A stretch of 64,000 nucleotides of DNA from the NCBI RefSeq assembly GCF_000478275.1, contig NZ_ASJB01000028.1, positions 310,001 through 374,000 of the forward strand. The letters are read 5' to 3'. This DNA comes from Amycolatopsis orientalis DSM 40040 = KCTC 9412 (lineage in GTDB: Bacteria > Actinomycetota > Actinomycetes > Mycobacteriales > Pseudonocardiaceae). Positions within the stretch are counted from its first letter, which is position 1. Every line of letters starts with the position of its first letter. Positions 7,906-15,943 of this stretch are shown piece after piece. Both the position numbers and the translations under genes were made by a program. The notes beneath the pieces are model-generated. The model saw nothing but the letters and a program-made list of their open reading frames with translations, ran no database searches and had not been told where the DNA came from.

Positions 7906-8543
7906 CCTGGACCGCCCCCGGCGAACGCACCTCGCCGGGGGCGGCTCCTCCCCCTGACGACGGCGCACTGACGGCGGATCTGGAGTCCCTCGTCCCCCGT
8001 GCCCGCGACGGCGATCCCGCCGCGACCCGGGAGCTGATGGGCATCGTCGAGCCGGTCGTCGCAAGCTATTGCCGGAGCCGGATGGAGGGGACGGACGCGC
8101 GCGTGATCGGCGCGGAGGACGTCGCACAGGAGACCTGTCTCGCGGTGCTCACCGCGCTTCCCACCGCCAGGACCACCGGTCGCTCGTTTCTCACCGCCGT
8201 CCTCGGGATCGCCGCCCGGAAGGTCGCCGCTGCCTTCCGGAGGCGGGCACGGGACCGCTCGGAACCCACCCCGGACGTACCCGACCGCGCGACGCCCGAG
8301 CCCAACGAACCCGAACGGCAGGCCCTCGCCGCCGACGGCCACGACCGGCTGACCCGCCTGATGAGCACCCTTCCCGGACTTCAGCAGGAGATCCTCCGGC
8401 TGCGGATCACCGTCGGCATGTCGGCGCCCGAAACAGGTGCGGTCCTGCGGGTCAGCCCTGGACTGGTCCGGGTCGCCCAGCATCGCGCCCTGCACCGGCT
8501 CCGCGCGATCCTGAGCGAGGGCGACCCGGGAACAGCCCCGTGA
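7890..8543 (+). CDS. RNA polymerase sigma factor, ShbA-like
   Basis: The sequence from LESLVPRARDGDPAATREL to the C-terminus has sigma-70 region 2 (DVAQETCLAVLTALP) and region 4 (LPGLQQEILRLRITVGMSAPETGAVLRVS, then VRVAQHRALHRLR). The order and wording resemble ShbA, the Streptomyces sigma factor that drives the principal sigma gene hrdB. The start is uncertain. ShbA-like similarity extends upstream of the first ATG (8037), but the only earlier in-frame start codon is TTG 7890, inside the end of the protease gene and before a terminator hairpin. With the ATG start (GGGAG four bases upstream) the protein would lose the first part of region 2. Confidence 0.8.
   Translation: MGTRLTWTAPGERTSPGAAPPPDDGALTADLESLVPRARDGDPAATRELMGIVEPVVASYCRSRMEGTDARVIGAEDVAQETCLAVLTALPTARTTGRSFLTAVLGIAARKVAAAFRRRARDRSEPTPDVPDRATPEPNEPERQALAADGHDRLTRLMSTLPGLQQEILRLRITVGMSAPETGAVLRVSPGLVRVAQHRALHRLRAILSEGDPGTAP
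7912..7944 (+). terminator. Hairpin terminator after the protease gene
   Basis: Perfect 13-bp arms CCGCCCCCGGCGA (7912-7924) and TCGCCGGGGGCGG (7932-7944) with a 7-base loop lie seven bases past the protease stop. The hairpin falls inside the upstream part of the sigma-factor frame. Confidence 0.75.
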
Positions 8544-8550
8544 TCGGCGT

Positions 8551-8796
8551 TCAGCGCTGGATACAGTCGAGCCCCAGCCCGAACGTGGTGAGTACGTACT
8601 GACAGACGTGCGTCGCGTGCACTTCGTCGGTTTCCAGGCAGCCCACCGGAATGCCCAGCAGATCGACGGCGCACGAGGCGTAGAACAGATTCGGGCTTCC
8701 CGGCACCGGGTCCGCGACGGCGGGCGAAGCGGCGACGGCACCCGCCGACACCATGAGCGCGACCGTGGCCGCCAAAGCGGCGATACGAGTCTTCAT
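8551..8796 (-). CDS. Small secreted cysteine-containing protein
   Basis: 81 residues starting MKTRIAALAATVALMVSAG, a clear Sec signal peptide with likely cleavage after AVA or VADP. The mature part is about 50 residues with four cysteines (YASCAVDLLG, VGCLET, HVCQY, LDCIQ), which could form two disulfides. No named family was recognised. It converges on the sigma-factor gene with only seven bases between them. The AGGAGAG just upstream of the ATG supports the start. Confidence 0.8.
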   Translation of the reverse strand: MKTRIAALAATVALMVSAGAVAASPAVADPVPGSPNLFYASCAVDLLGIPVGCLETDEVHATHVCQYVLTTFGLGLDCIQR

Positions 8797-8887
8797 CGTT
8801 CTCTCCTTCTCTTCGGCCCCCGCCTGACGCCATCGGTATTCCCCGCTTGATGTGGCTTCACCTGGCGATCACCGGAAAGTGTCACGG

Positions 8888-8943
8888 GTGACGTACACCG
8901 ATGACGTCGTCCGACGGGCGCGGCGGCCCGGCAGGCCCTCCTA
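8888..8943 (+). promoter_or_regulatory. Promoter-like block, copy 2 of 2
   Basis: It carries GTGACGTACA, ATGACGTC, TCCGACGG and TCCTA at offsets 0, 13, 22 and 51, the same as the block at 2940. The TCCTAG is 11 bases upstream of an ATG at 8954. With the DUF6130 remnant dead, this block is the most likely promoter for the aldo/keto reductase at 9186. Confidence 0.55.
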
Positions 8944-8953
8944 GCGTGACCTC

Positions 8954-9167
8954 ATGCCCGTTCTTGGGAAGCTCGCCCTGACCGCCGCCTTCGCTGGTCA
9001 TCGACGCGGCGTGGCACAGGGCGGACGGCAGCGGCGAGCCCCTCATCATCCAGGCCCTGCCGCCGGGTCCGCACAAGGTGTGGATCGGGCTCGCCGATCC
9101 GACCCACAAGATCCTCGACCAGAAGACGGTGAACTTCGTCGTCCCTGTCCACAGTGGACACCACTGA
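8954..9167 (+). pseudogene. Remnant of a small exported DUF6130-like protein gene
   Basis: It starts with ATG and a hydrophobic, signal-like MPVLGKLALTAAFA, then changes frame to VIDAAWHRADGSGEPLIIQA and PPGPHKVWIGLADPTHKILD before ending in HSGHH and TGA. The second part matches the C-terminal half of DUF6130 proteins (PPGPHKVxIxLADPTHxxLD). The middle is deleted and the two halves are out of frame, so no intact product is expected. The remnant keeps its original start and stop, and sits directly between a promoter-like block and the reductase gene. Confidence 0.65.
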
Positions 9168-9185
9168 AAGCCTGGAGTTCCTTCC

Positions 9186-10277
9186 ATGACACTGGATCAG
9201 TACTATCTGCTCGGCCGGTCCGGCCTGCGCGTCAGCCGGATCGCGCTCGGGACGATGAACTTCGGCACCGGCGGTTTCCATGCCGCGTACGGGAAGACCG
9301 AGGACGAGGTCCGCCCGATCTTCCGCAGGTACCTGGAAGCGGGCGGGAACTTCATCGACACCGCGGACTTCTACACCGCGGGCGAGAGCGAAACGATCCT
9401 CGGCAGGCTCATCGCCGAGGCGAAGGTGCGCGACCGGGTCGTGCTCACCACCAAGTACACCAACAGCGTCGACCCCGGCGATCCGAACGCGGGCGGCAAC
9501 GGGCGGAAGCATCTGATCCGGGCCTTGGAGGCGTCGCTGCGGCGGCTGGGCACCGACCACGTCGACCTGTTCCTGCTGCACACCTGGGACCGCATAACGC
9601 CGCCGGAAGAGGTGATGCGCACCTTCGACGACCTGGTGCGCGCGGGAAAGATCCGCTACGCCGGACTTTCCGACGTGCCCGCCTGGTACGCCGCGCGAGC
9701 ACAGACCTTCGCCGAAGCGCACGCGCTGACCCCCGCGGTCAACCTCCAGCTGCCCTACTCTCTCGTGGAGCGGACGATCGAGACCGAACACGTCCCGATG
9801 GGCAGGCATCTCGGGCTCGGTATCACCGCGTGGAGCCCCTTGGCGGGCGGTTTTCTCACCGGCAAGTACCGCCGGACCGGCGAGACGCCGTCCGGCGAGG
9901 GCAGGCTGAGCGACCCGGGGAACCCCGGGAAATCCTGGACGGACCGGGACTGGGCGCTGCTGAAACCGCTGGAAGAGGTCGCCGGCAAGCTCGGCGTCAC
10001 GATGGCCCAGGTCGCGATCAACTGGGTCGCGACCCAGCCGGGCATCGCGGCCGCGATCGTCGGGGCCGGCAGCGCGGATCAGCTCGGCAAGAGCATGGCC
10101 GCTCTGGACTTCGAGCTGCCGCCGGAGCTGCGCGCGCTCCTCGACGAGGCGAGTGCCGTGCCGCCGGAGTCGGTGTACCGGATGTTCACTCCCGAGTACC
10201 AGAACTGGGTGATCAGTCCTGGGGTGCGGGTCGGGGACAAGCCGCAGGGCTACGCGCCCGCTGTGCGGAACTGGTGA
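9186..10277 (+). CDS. Aldo/keto reductase
   Basis: 363 residues. The catalytic tetrad of NAD(P)H-dependent aldo/keto reductases is visible: Asp58 and Tyr63 (FIDTADFY), Lys90 (VLTTKYTNS) and His132 (LFLLHTWD). The C-terminal cofactor segment reads AAIVGAGSADQL. It is the usual length for the group that includes YajO/Tas-like and voltage-channel-beta-like reductases. It would reduce an aldehyde, ketone or sugar carbonyl in the cytoplasm; the substrate cannot be assigned. CTGGAG lies shortly upstream of the ATG. It lies downstream of the DUF6130 remnant and was probably its operon partner. Confidence 0.93.
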   Translation: MTLDQYYLLGRSGLRVSRIALGTMNFGTGGFHAAYGKTEDEVRPIFRRYLEAGGNFIDTADFYTAGESETILGRLIAEAKVRDRVVLTTKYTNSVDPGDPNAGGNGRKHLIRALEASLRRLGTDHVDLFLLHTWDRITPPEEVMRTFDDLVRAGKIRYAGLSDVPAWYAARAQTFAEAHALTPAVNLQLPYSLVERTIETEHVPMGRHLGLGITAWSPLAGGFLTGKYRRTGETPSGEGRLSDPGNPGKSWTDRDWALLKPLEEVAGKLGVTMAQVAINWVATQPGIAAAIVGAGSADQLGKSMAALDFELPPELRALLDEASAVPPESVYRMFTPEYQNWVISPGVRVGDKPQGYAPAVRNW

Positions 10278-10282
10278 TCGTC

Positions 10283-11434
10283 GCCGTTTTGCGGCAACGG
10301 CACTGGGCTGCGGCTCAAACGCCTTCGACGATGCGGAAGTCGCGTTCGACGCCGTCGGACAGGGCGATCAGCGCCTGCTGGTAGGCCTCGCTCGCGTGAG
10401 CCGCGACGGCCTGTTCGAAGCTGTCGAACTCGATCAGGATGACGCGCTCGGCGACGCCGTCGTCGTGGGCGACGACCTGCCCGCCGCCGACGAGAACCCG
10501 TCCACCTGCGGCCTTGACGGCCGGAGCGGCAAGCTTGTTGTAGGCGGCCAGCTTCTCGGGGTCGGAAATGGTGCGGTAGACGCTGACCCAGTAGCCCTTG
10601 GCCACGAGAACCTCCAGTGTTCGGAAAGCGCGCGTCCGGGAATGCGCGCTTGGCGCCGGATTCATCGGCGTGAGCGAGCGTACCCGGTGAAGATCATCGG
10701 GGTGGGTTGCGGGAAGGTGCCGGTCCGCGACGGGCTTCGAGGGCTGGGTTCGGTCGTTGTTGGGATTGGCCGGTTGGACTTGGCGCGAGCTGACGGCCGT
10801 GGTCGTTTTGCGGCAACGGAGCCCGGCTGCACCTGAGCGATCCTGGTTTCCGCTCACCGCGGGCGCAACGTCGAGGACAGGCTGTCTGGCCACACTGCGG
10901 GGCTGGGGGCCGTCGCCGTTTCGCGGCAACGGCCCTCGGTCAACCGGACGCCACAGCGCACCGTCTTGAACAACCCGATAAGTCTTGCCGCCCCGGCGCG
11001 GGGCTAACGGTCGTAGCCGTTTTCCGGCAACAGACCCGGCTGCACTTGCGGCGCCCCTGGCTTCGCTCACCGCAGACGCAACGCCGAGGACAGGCCATCA
11101 AGCCACGCTGCGGGCTGGCGACTGTCGCCATTTTGCGGCAATAGCCCAGACGGACAGTCACCCCAGACACAACGCCTCGGAGCCGCGGGCACAGGCCAAA
11201 CCGACGGCCGTCGCCGTTTCGCGGCAACAGACCCCGGCCCCCGCCTGGGGCACCCCTGGTCTCCACTCACCGCAGCCACAACACCGAAGACGAGCCATCA
11301 AGCCACGCTGCGGCACTGACCGCCGTCGCCATTTCGCGGCAATGGCCCCAGACGACCGGTCACCACAGACACAACGCCTCGGAGCCACGGGCACAGTCCA
11401 AAACCGACGGCCGTCGCCATTCCGCGGCAACAAA
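10283..11434. repeat. Cluster of eight related short hairpins
   Basis: Eight 19-bp units follow the pattern stem GCCGTT or GCCATT, loop of seven (TTGCGGC/TCGCGGC type), stem AACGGC or AATGGC. They start at 10283, 10802, 10915, 11016, 11127, 11213, 11328 and 11416. The stem changes together in some copies (GCCGTT/AACGGC against GCCATT/AATGGC). Longer conserved text between hairpins (for example CCATCAAGCCACGCTGCGG and ACACAACGCCTCGGAGCC) shows a compound unit of about 205 bp, roughly two and a half copies of it. The first copy lies on the far side of the DUF1330 gene. This accounts for nearly all of the gene-free 10.6-11.5 kb. Confidence 0.85.
10315..10605 (-). CDS. DUF1330 family protein
   Basis: 96 residues from a GTG at 10605, with GGAGG seven bases upstream. 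The longer upstream frame is hairpin-repeat sequence and not coding. The sequence VAKGYWVSVYRTISDPEKLAAYNKLA, with GGRVLVGGG and ERVILIEFDSFEQAVAAH, is typical of DUF1330, a small dimeric alpha/beta barrel (dabb-like) fold with no firmly assigned reaction. It sits alone inside the hairpin-repeat cluster. Confidence 0.88.
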   Translation of the reverse strand: MAKGYWVSVYRTISDPEKLAAYNKLAAPAVKAAGGRVLVGGGQVVAHDDGVAERVILIEFDSFEQAVAAHASEAYQQALIALSDGVERDFRIVEGV

Positions 11435-11584
11435 CCAAAGCCAGTGCCCCAGCCCTCGGCCACGAACCCCACACCGCCCAAGCCGCGCGGTATAGGCCGT
11501 TATACAAAACCAGCAACACCCACCCAGTCACAGATCACCCGTAGCCACCACGACAGCCCCAGCCGAGCCCACCCCGAAAACGCG
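11435..11584. other. Gene-free tail of the repeat region
   Basis: The bases are cytosine/adenine-rich (CCACACCGCCC, CAGCAACACCCACCC) without a recognisable hairpin unit. Frames through it are open on both strands because of composition only. A short AT-rich patch, TATAGGCCGTTATAC, lies at 11491-11505. Confidence 0.4.
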
Positions 11585-12592
11585 TCAGGCCCGCAAATGG
11601 GCCCGATCCGGCGCAACAGCGTGCTGAAGCGGCTGCCCAAGCACGAACCGCCGCAGCTCCCGCGCGACGAGTTCACCCATCCGCGCACGCTCCGCACCTA
11701 GAGCCCCCGCCAGATGCGGGGTGAGCACCACGTTCGGCAATGTGTAGAGCGGCGAGTCCGGCGCGGGCGGCTCTGGCCAGGTGACGTCGAGGATCGCCGT
11801 GAGGTCCGGCCGCTCACCCAGCACGGGGATGACCGACGGCTCGTCGACCACGGCGCCGCGGGCGGTGTTGATCAGGGTCGCGCCGACGCTCATCCCGGCC
11901 ACGAGCTTCCCGTTCACCAGTCCCTCGGTCTCCGGCAGCAGTGGCGCGTGCAGGCTGACCACCGCACAGGTGCCGAACAGCTCGTCGAGATCCACCAGCC
12001 GCACACCGAGATCGGCGGCGGCCGCGGCGTCGACGACGGGGTCGCTCGCCAGCACCTCGACGTCGAAACTCCGCAGGTGGGAGGCGACGAGAGCACCGAT
12101 CTCGCCGAGGCCGAGCAAGCCGACCTTGGATCGGTACGCCCCGGCGACCCTCGGATCACCCGGGTAGGCCCGCCGTTCGCGGATCTCGCGGGAGATCCGG
12201 TGCACCTGTTTCAGTCCCAAGAGGATCTGGGCCAGGGTGAACTCGGCGACGGGGACGGCGTTCGCGGCCGCCGCGGACACGATCGGGATCCCGCGCGCCC
12301 AGAACTCGGGCGTGGTCAGGGGCCGGACCGATCCGGCGGCGACGAGCACCGCGCGCAGGTCCGGCGCGTGTCCCAGCAGGCCGGCGTCGAGGACGGGCGC
12401 GCCCCAGCCCGAGAGCAGGATTTCGACGCCGTCCAGGGCCTCCGGACGGTCCGCCAGCCGCTCGCGGGTGAGCGGCTCACGCAGGTCCACCAGCGCCCCG
12501 ATCTCCGCCAGGACGGCCTCGGGGTAAACGTCGTCACGGCGGCGTTCCTCCATCACGAGGAGCGCCGTCGGCCGGTGTTGCAGTTCCGTCAT
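11585..12592 (-). CDS. D-isomer specific 2-hydroxyacid dehydrogenase
   Basis: 335 residues from the ATG at 12592, preceded by GAGGTAGGG. The C-terminal NAD domain carries LGLGEIGALVASHLRSFDVEV (a GxGxxG Rossmann motif). The signature LINTARGAVVDE precedes the catalytic acid region, and the closing VVLTPHLAGA holds the catalytic histidine. It reduces or oxidises a 2-keto/2-hydroxy acid with NAD(H). It is transcribed away from the sugar-uptake locus that starts at 12772 and may act on its degradation products. The exact substrate is unknown. Confidence 0.9.
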   Translation of the reverse strand: MTELQHRPTALLVMEERRRDDVYPEAVLAEIGALVDLREPLTRERLADRPEALDGVEILLSGWGAPVLDAGLLGHAPDLRAVLVAAGSVRPLTTPEFWARGIPIVSAAAANAVPVAEFTLAQILLGLKQVHRISREIRERRAYPGDPRVAGAYRSKVGLLGLGEIGALVASHLRSFDVEVLASDPVVDAAAAADLGVRLVDLDELFGTCAVVSLHAPLLPETEGLVNGKLVAGMSVGATLINTARGAVVDEPSVIPVLGERPDLTAILDVTWPEPPAPDSPLYTLPNVVLTPHLAGALGAERARMGELVARELRRFVLGQPLQHAVAPDRAHLRA

Positions 12593-12698
12593 CCCTACCT
12601 CCGCGGCGACCATACATCGGATGCTTAGACCGGTCCACGGGCGGTGAGTGCCACGCAGGGGCAAACCCGGCCGATTGAAATTCGTAATCATCGGACCA

Positions 12699-12728
12699 TT
12701 GACCCCGGGTCCGGAAAGCGCTTACCGT
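12699..12728 (+). promoter_or_regulatory. Promoter with LacI-type operator for the glycan locus
   Basis: A -35-like TTGACC (12699-12704), an 18-bp spacer and a -10-like TACCGT (12723-12728) overlap GGAAAGCGCTTACC (12713-12726). That site has the central AGCGCT of LacI-family operators. It is the likely target of the LacI regulator encoded at 18769 in the same locus. Confidence 0.55.
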
Positions 12729-12771
12729 CCCTGCGGATAGACAGCGTGGTCCACAGTGAACAGGAGAAGCG

Positions 12772-14100
12772 ATGCGGAAATCGCGGTGGATCGGCGTGGG
12801 ACTCACGGTCTCAGCGCTGGTCCTTTCGGGCTGCTCGGCAGGCCCCGCCGGAACGAACGTCGCGCAGGACACCAAGGCGCCACTGGAACTGTGGACCCGG
12901 ACGACCCCCGGCGGCGCCGGTGAGCAGGCCACGAAACGGCTCGCGGAAGCCTTCGAGAAGGCCACCGGGTTCAAGGTCCAGGTCACCGCGATCTTCGACG
13001 ACTTCGAGACGAAGCTGGCCCAGCGCGCCGCCCAGCGCGACCTGCCGGACATCGTGATGAACGACGTCACGCAGGTCGGCACGTTGAAGAGCCAGGGCCT
13101 CGTCCGCGAGGTCGAGCAGGGCAAGATCAAGCACGCCTCGGAGCTGACCGAGCAGGCGCTGAAGTCCAACCAGACCCCGGACGGCAAGCTGTACGGCCTG
13201 CCCTACAGCGCGCAGGCCTCGGCGCTGCTGATCCGCAGGGACTGGCGCGAAAAGCTCGGCAAGAGCGTGCCGCAAAGCTGGCCCGAACTCGTCGACCTCG
13301 CCAAGGCCTTCACCACCGGCGACCCCGACGGCAACGGCAAGAACGACACCGCGGGCCTGAACGCGACGCTGTCGACCAAGCGGGGCTACGCCTCCTGGTA
13401 CTTCTCCAACTTCCTGTGGGCCGCGGGCGGCGACTTCATCACCGAGGCCGGTGGCGGCAAGTACAAGCCGTCGATGAGCACCCCCGAATCGCTGGCCGCG
13501 GTGCAGTGGTTCCGCGACCTCGGCTGCAAGGACAACGTGATCCAGCCCGGTTCGGTCACCATGCCGACCCCGGCGACCAACGAGACCTTCGAAGCGGGCA
13601 AGGCCGGGATGTACGTCGTCGGCCCGTACCTGCTGCCGCGGTTCGACAAGGCGCTCGGCAAGGACAAGTACGAGGTCGTCCCGATGCCGAAGGGCGCCAA
13701 GAACGCCGACGTCCTGGCTGAGGGGCTGTCGATCTACATGATGGCCGGTTCGCCGAACCAGGCCGGGCAGGACGCCTTCGGTGACTTCGCGATCTCGGCC
13801 GACGGCCAGAAGATCGGCATGGAGGGCGACACCGCCTTCATCGTCCAGCTCCCGGTGAACAAGAACGTCGACATCACGCAGGTCCGCCCGGACCCGCGTT
13901 GGAAGACCTACGCCGAGATCTACGCCAAGTCCGGCCACTACGCGCCGTCCATCCCGAACTGGACGCCCGTCCGCCAGGACACCGCCGACACGGTCAGCGC
14001 GCTCATCGCCGACTGCAAGCTAGACCTCAAGGCCGAACTGGCCAAACTCGACACCAAGCTCACCGCGACCTTGCAGCAACAGGGGATCAGCGCGTCATGA
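12772..14100 (+). CDS. Sugar ABC transporter substrate-binding lipoprotein
   Basis: 442 residues with a lipoprotein signal (SALVLSGCSAG, lipidated Cys21). The rest fits the family 1 extracellular solute-binding fold (ELWTRTTPGGAGEQATKRLA near the N-terminus, a VVGPYLLPRF segment later). It captures an oligosaccharide outside the membrane and passes it to the two permeases encoded next. Its stop overlaps the next start (ATGA at 14097). The neighbouring fucosidase and PL6 lyase suggest a fucose- or uronate-containing oligosaccharide; this is inference. Confidence 0.93.
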   Translation: MRKSRWIGVGLTVSALVLSGCSAGPAGTNVAQDTKAPLELWTRTTPGGAGEQATKRLAEAFEKATGFKVQVTAIFDDFETKLAQRAAQRDLPDIVMNDVTQVGTLKSQGLVREVEQGKIKHASELTEQALKSNQTPDGKLYGLPYSAQASALLIRRDWREKLGKSVPQSWPELVDLAKAFTTGDPDGNGKNDTAGLNATLSTKRGYASWYFSNFLWAAGGDFITEAGGGKYKPSMSTPESLAAVQWFRDLGCKDNVIQPGSVTMPTPATNETFEAGKAGMYVVGPYLLPRFDKALGKDKYEVVPMPKGAKNADVLAEGLSIYMMAGSPNQAGQDAFGDFAISADGQKIGMEGDTAFIVQLPVNKNVDITQVRPDPRWKTYAEIYAKSGHYAPSIPNWTPVRQDTADTVSALIADCKLDLKAELAKLDTKLTATLQQQGISAS

Positions 14101-15053
14101 CCGTAGATCACGCCAAGCCGGCGGCCGTCGGCGCGGACCGTCCCGCCACCCGGCGGGCGCCCGCGCCGAAGGCCCGCGGGCGCAGCGACCGCGACGGGAA
14201 ATGGTGGACGCCGTGGCTGTTCCTGGCCCCCGCCCTGATCCTGTTCGTGTACTTCAAGTTCATCCCGATGATCACCGCGGTGACGATGTCCTTCCAGGAC
14301 GTCCAGCCGTATCTGGGCAACCAGTGGGTCGGTGGGCAGAACTACGGCACCGTCCTCGGTGACGAGGCGTTCCACTCCGCCATCTGGCACACCGTGATCA
14401 TCGCGGTCGGGCAGACGGTCGGGTCGATGGTCATCGGCCTCGCGCTCGCACTGCTGATGGAGGGCCAGAGCAAGCGGCTGAAGTTCCTGCGCTCGGCGGC
14501 GTTCCTGCCGGTGGTGGTACCGATCGCGGTGGTCGCCGAACTCTGGCGGATCATGTACCACCCGACCGAGGACGGGATGCTGAACTCCATCCTCGGCCTG
14601 GTCGGGCTGGGACCGTCGGGCTTCATCAACGATCCCGACACGTCGATGGTCTCGGTGATCATCACCGGCATCTGGCGTGGCGCGCCGTACGACATGATGA
14701 TCTTCCTGGCGGGCCTGGCCGGGATCGACCGCGGTCTCTACGAAGCGGCCACTGTGGACGGTGCCTCCCGCTGGCGCAAGATCCTCCACGTGACGCTGCC
14801 GGGCCTGCGGTCGGTGTTCTCGATCCTGTTCGTCCTCGCGGCGATCCGCGGTCTGCGGGTGTTCACCGAGGTGTTCCTGCTGACCAACGGCGGGCCGAAC
14901 GGCTCGACCGAGGTGGCGATGACCCTGATCTACAAACTCGGCCTGGAACAGAACCGGCTGGGCGTCGGCGCGGCGGGAGCGGTCCTGCTGTTCCTCGCGA
15001 CGCTCGTGCTGACCCTGTTCGTCCAGGTGCTCCGACGGAGGCGAGACGCATGA
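14097..15053 (+). CDS. Sugar ABC transporter permease (MalF type)
   Basis: 318 residues. The start is the ATG overlapping the binding-protein stop; the open frame further upstream is a shadow. A hydrophilic N-terminus of about 35 residues precedes six membrane helices, the first being PWLFLAPALILFVYFKFIP. The ATPase-docking EAA loop is EAATVDGASRWRKILHVTLPG. It pairs with the permease at 15050. No ATPase gene is in the locus. Confidence 0.93.
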   Translation: MTVDHAKPAAVGADRPATRRAPAPKARGRSDRDGKWWTPWLFLAPALILFVYFKFIPMITAVTMSFQDVQPYLGNQWVGGQNYGTVLGDEAFHSAIWHTVIIAVGQTVGSMVIGLALALLMEGQSKRLKFLRSAAFLPVVVPIAVVAELWRIMYHPTEDGMLNSILGLVGLGPSGFINDPDTSMVSVIITGIWRGAPYDMMIFLAGLAGIDRGLYEAATVDGASRWRKILHVTLPGLRSVFSILFVLAAIRGLRVFTEVFLLTNGGPNGSTEVAMTLIYKLGLEQNRLGVGAAGAVLLFLATLVLTLFVQVLRRRRDA

Positions 15054-15916
15054 CCGCGGCCAACGATTCGGCACTCGGCCTCGACGCCGTCAAGTCGCCG
15101 GGCGGACGGATCCTGAAGTTCGTCCTGTACGCCCTGCTGCTCCTGGTGTTCGCCGGACCGCTGCTGGCGCTGCTGGTCAGCGCGTTCAACGACGTCTCCG
15201 ATCCGACGGCGCTGAGCGTCGTCCCGTCGAGCCCCACCCTGGACAACTTCGGCATCGCCTTCGACCTCGGCGTCGGGAAGTACCTGCTCAACTCGTTCCT
15301 GGTGGTCGGTTTCGGCCTGCTGCTGCAGGTCATCGTCTCGGTGCTGGCCGGATACGCGTTGGCGCGCAAGAAGTTCCGGTTCATGACCTTCGTGCTGGTC
15401 GCGATCCTGGCGACGCTGATGCTGCCGGAGGAGATCCTCGCGATCCCGCTCTCGCTGATCCTGTCGGATCTTCCGGTGGTGCATTTCAACCTGATCGGCA
15501 GCCTCGCGGGCATGATCGTGCCGCTGGGCGCGTGGGCCTTCTCGATCCTGGTGATGACCGAGTTCATGAAGGACGTCCCGCGTGAACTCGAAGAGGCCGC
15601 CCGGATCGACGGCGCCGGAGATCTGCGGATCTTCGCGCAGATCATCCTGCCGATGTGCAAACCCGCGCTCGGCGTGATCGGCGTCTTCGGCTTCACCATG
15701 ATCTGGGATCAGTACCTGCTGCCGCTGCTGGTGTCGACCGACGCGTCGACCTACACCCTGCCGCTGGCCCTGCGGACACTGCGGATCGACACGAACGTCA
15801 CGCCGGGCGTGATCATGGCCGCGTCGCTGCTGGCGCTGCTCCCGTCGGTCGCCGCGTTCCTGTTCTTCCAGCGTTCGTTCGTCCGCGGGCTCGCCTCGGG
15901 CGCGCTCAAGGGCTGA
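15050..15916 (+). CDS. Sugar ABC transporter permease (MalG type)
   Basis: 288 residues overlapping the preceding permease by four bases. It begins with a cytoplasmic segment and the helix FVLYALLLLVFAGPLLALLV. The EAA loop EEAARIDGAGDLRIFAQIIL is present, and the C-terminus FFQRSFVRGLASGALKG is typical of MalG-type subunits. It forms the membrane channel with the product of 14097. Confidence 0.93.
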   Translation: MTAANDSALGLDAVKSPGGRILKFVLYALLLLVFAGPLLALLVSAFNDVSDPTALSVVPSSPTLDNFGIAFDLGVGKYLLNSFLVVGFGLLLQVIVSVLAGYALARKKFRFMTFVLVAILATLMLPEEILAIPLSLILSDLPVVHFNLIGSLAGMIVPLGAWAFSILVMTEFMKDVPRELEEAARIDGAGDLRIFAQIILPMCKPALGVIGVFGFTMIWDQYLLPLLVSTDASTYTLPLALRTLRIDTNVTPGVIMAASLLALLPSVAAFLFFQRSFVRGLASGALKG

Positions 15917-15943
15917 CCGAGACAATCAAGGAGCGATACTGAA

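Noticed and set aside
10283-11434. Possible CRISPR array
   Set aside because: The 19-bp units vary, spacing is irregular (86-115 bp), the text between units is itself repeated, and no cas gene is present.
10985-11701. 238-codon frame through the hairpin cluster
   Set aside because: It translates the repeats themselves (recurring RFPATDPA/RHFAAM-like phrases) and has no ribosome site or similarity.
13899-14096. Longer N-terminus for the first MalF-type permease
   Set aside because: The extra codons overlap the binding-protein gene out of frame; the ATGA overlap at 14097 gives the expected permease start.
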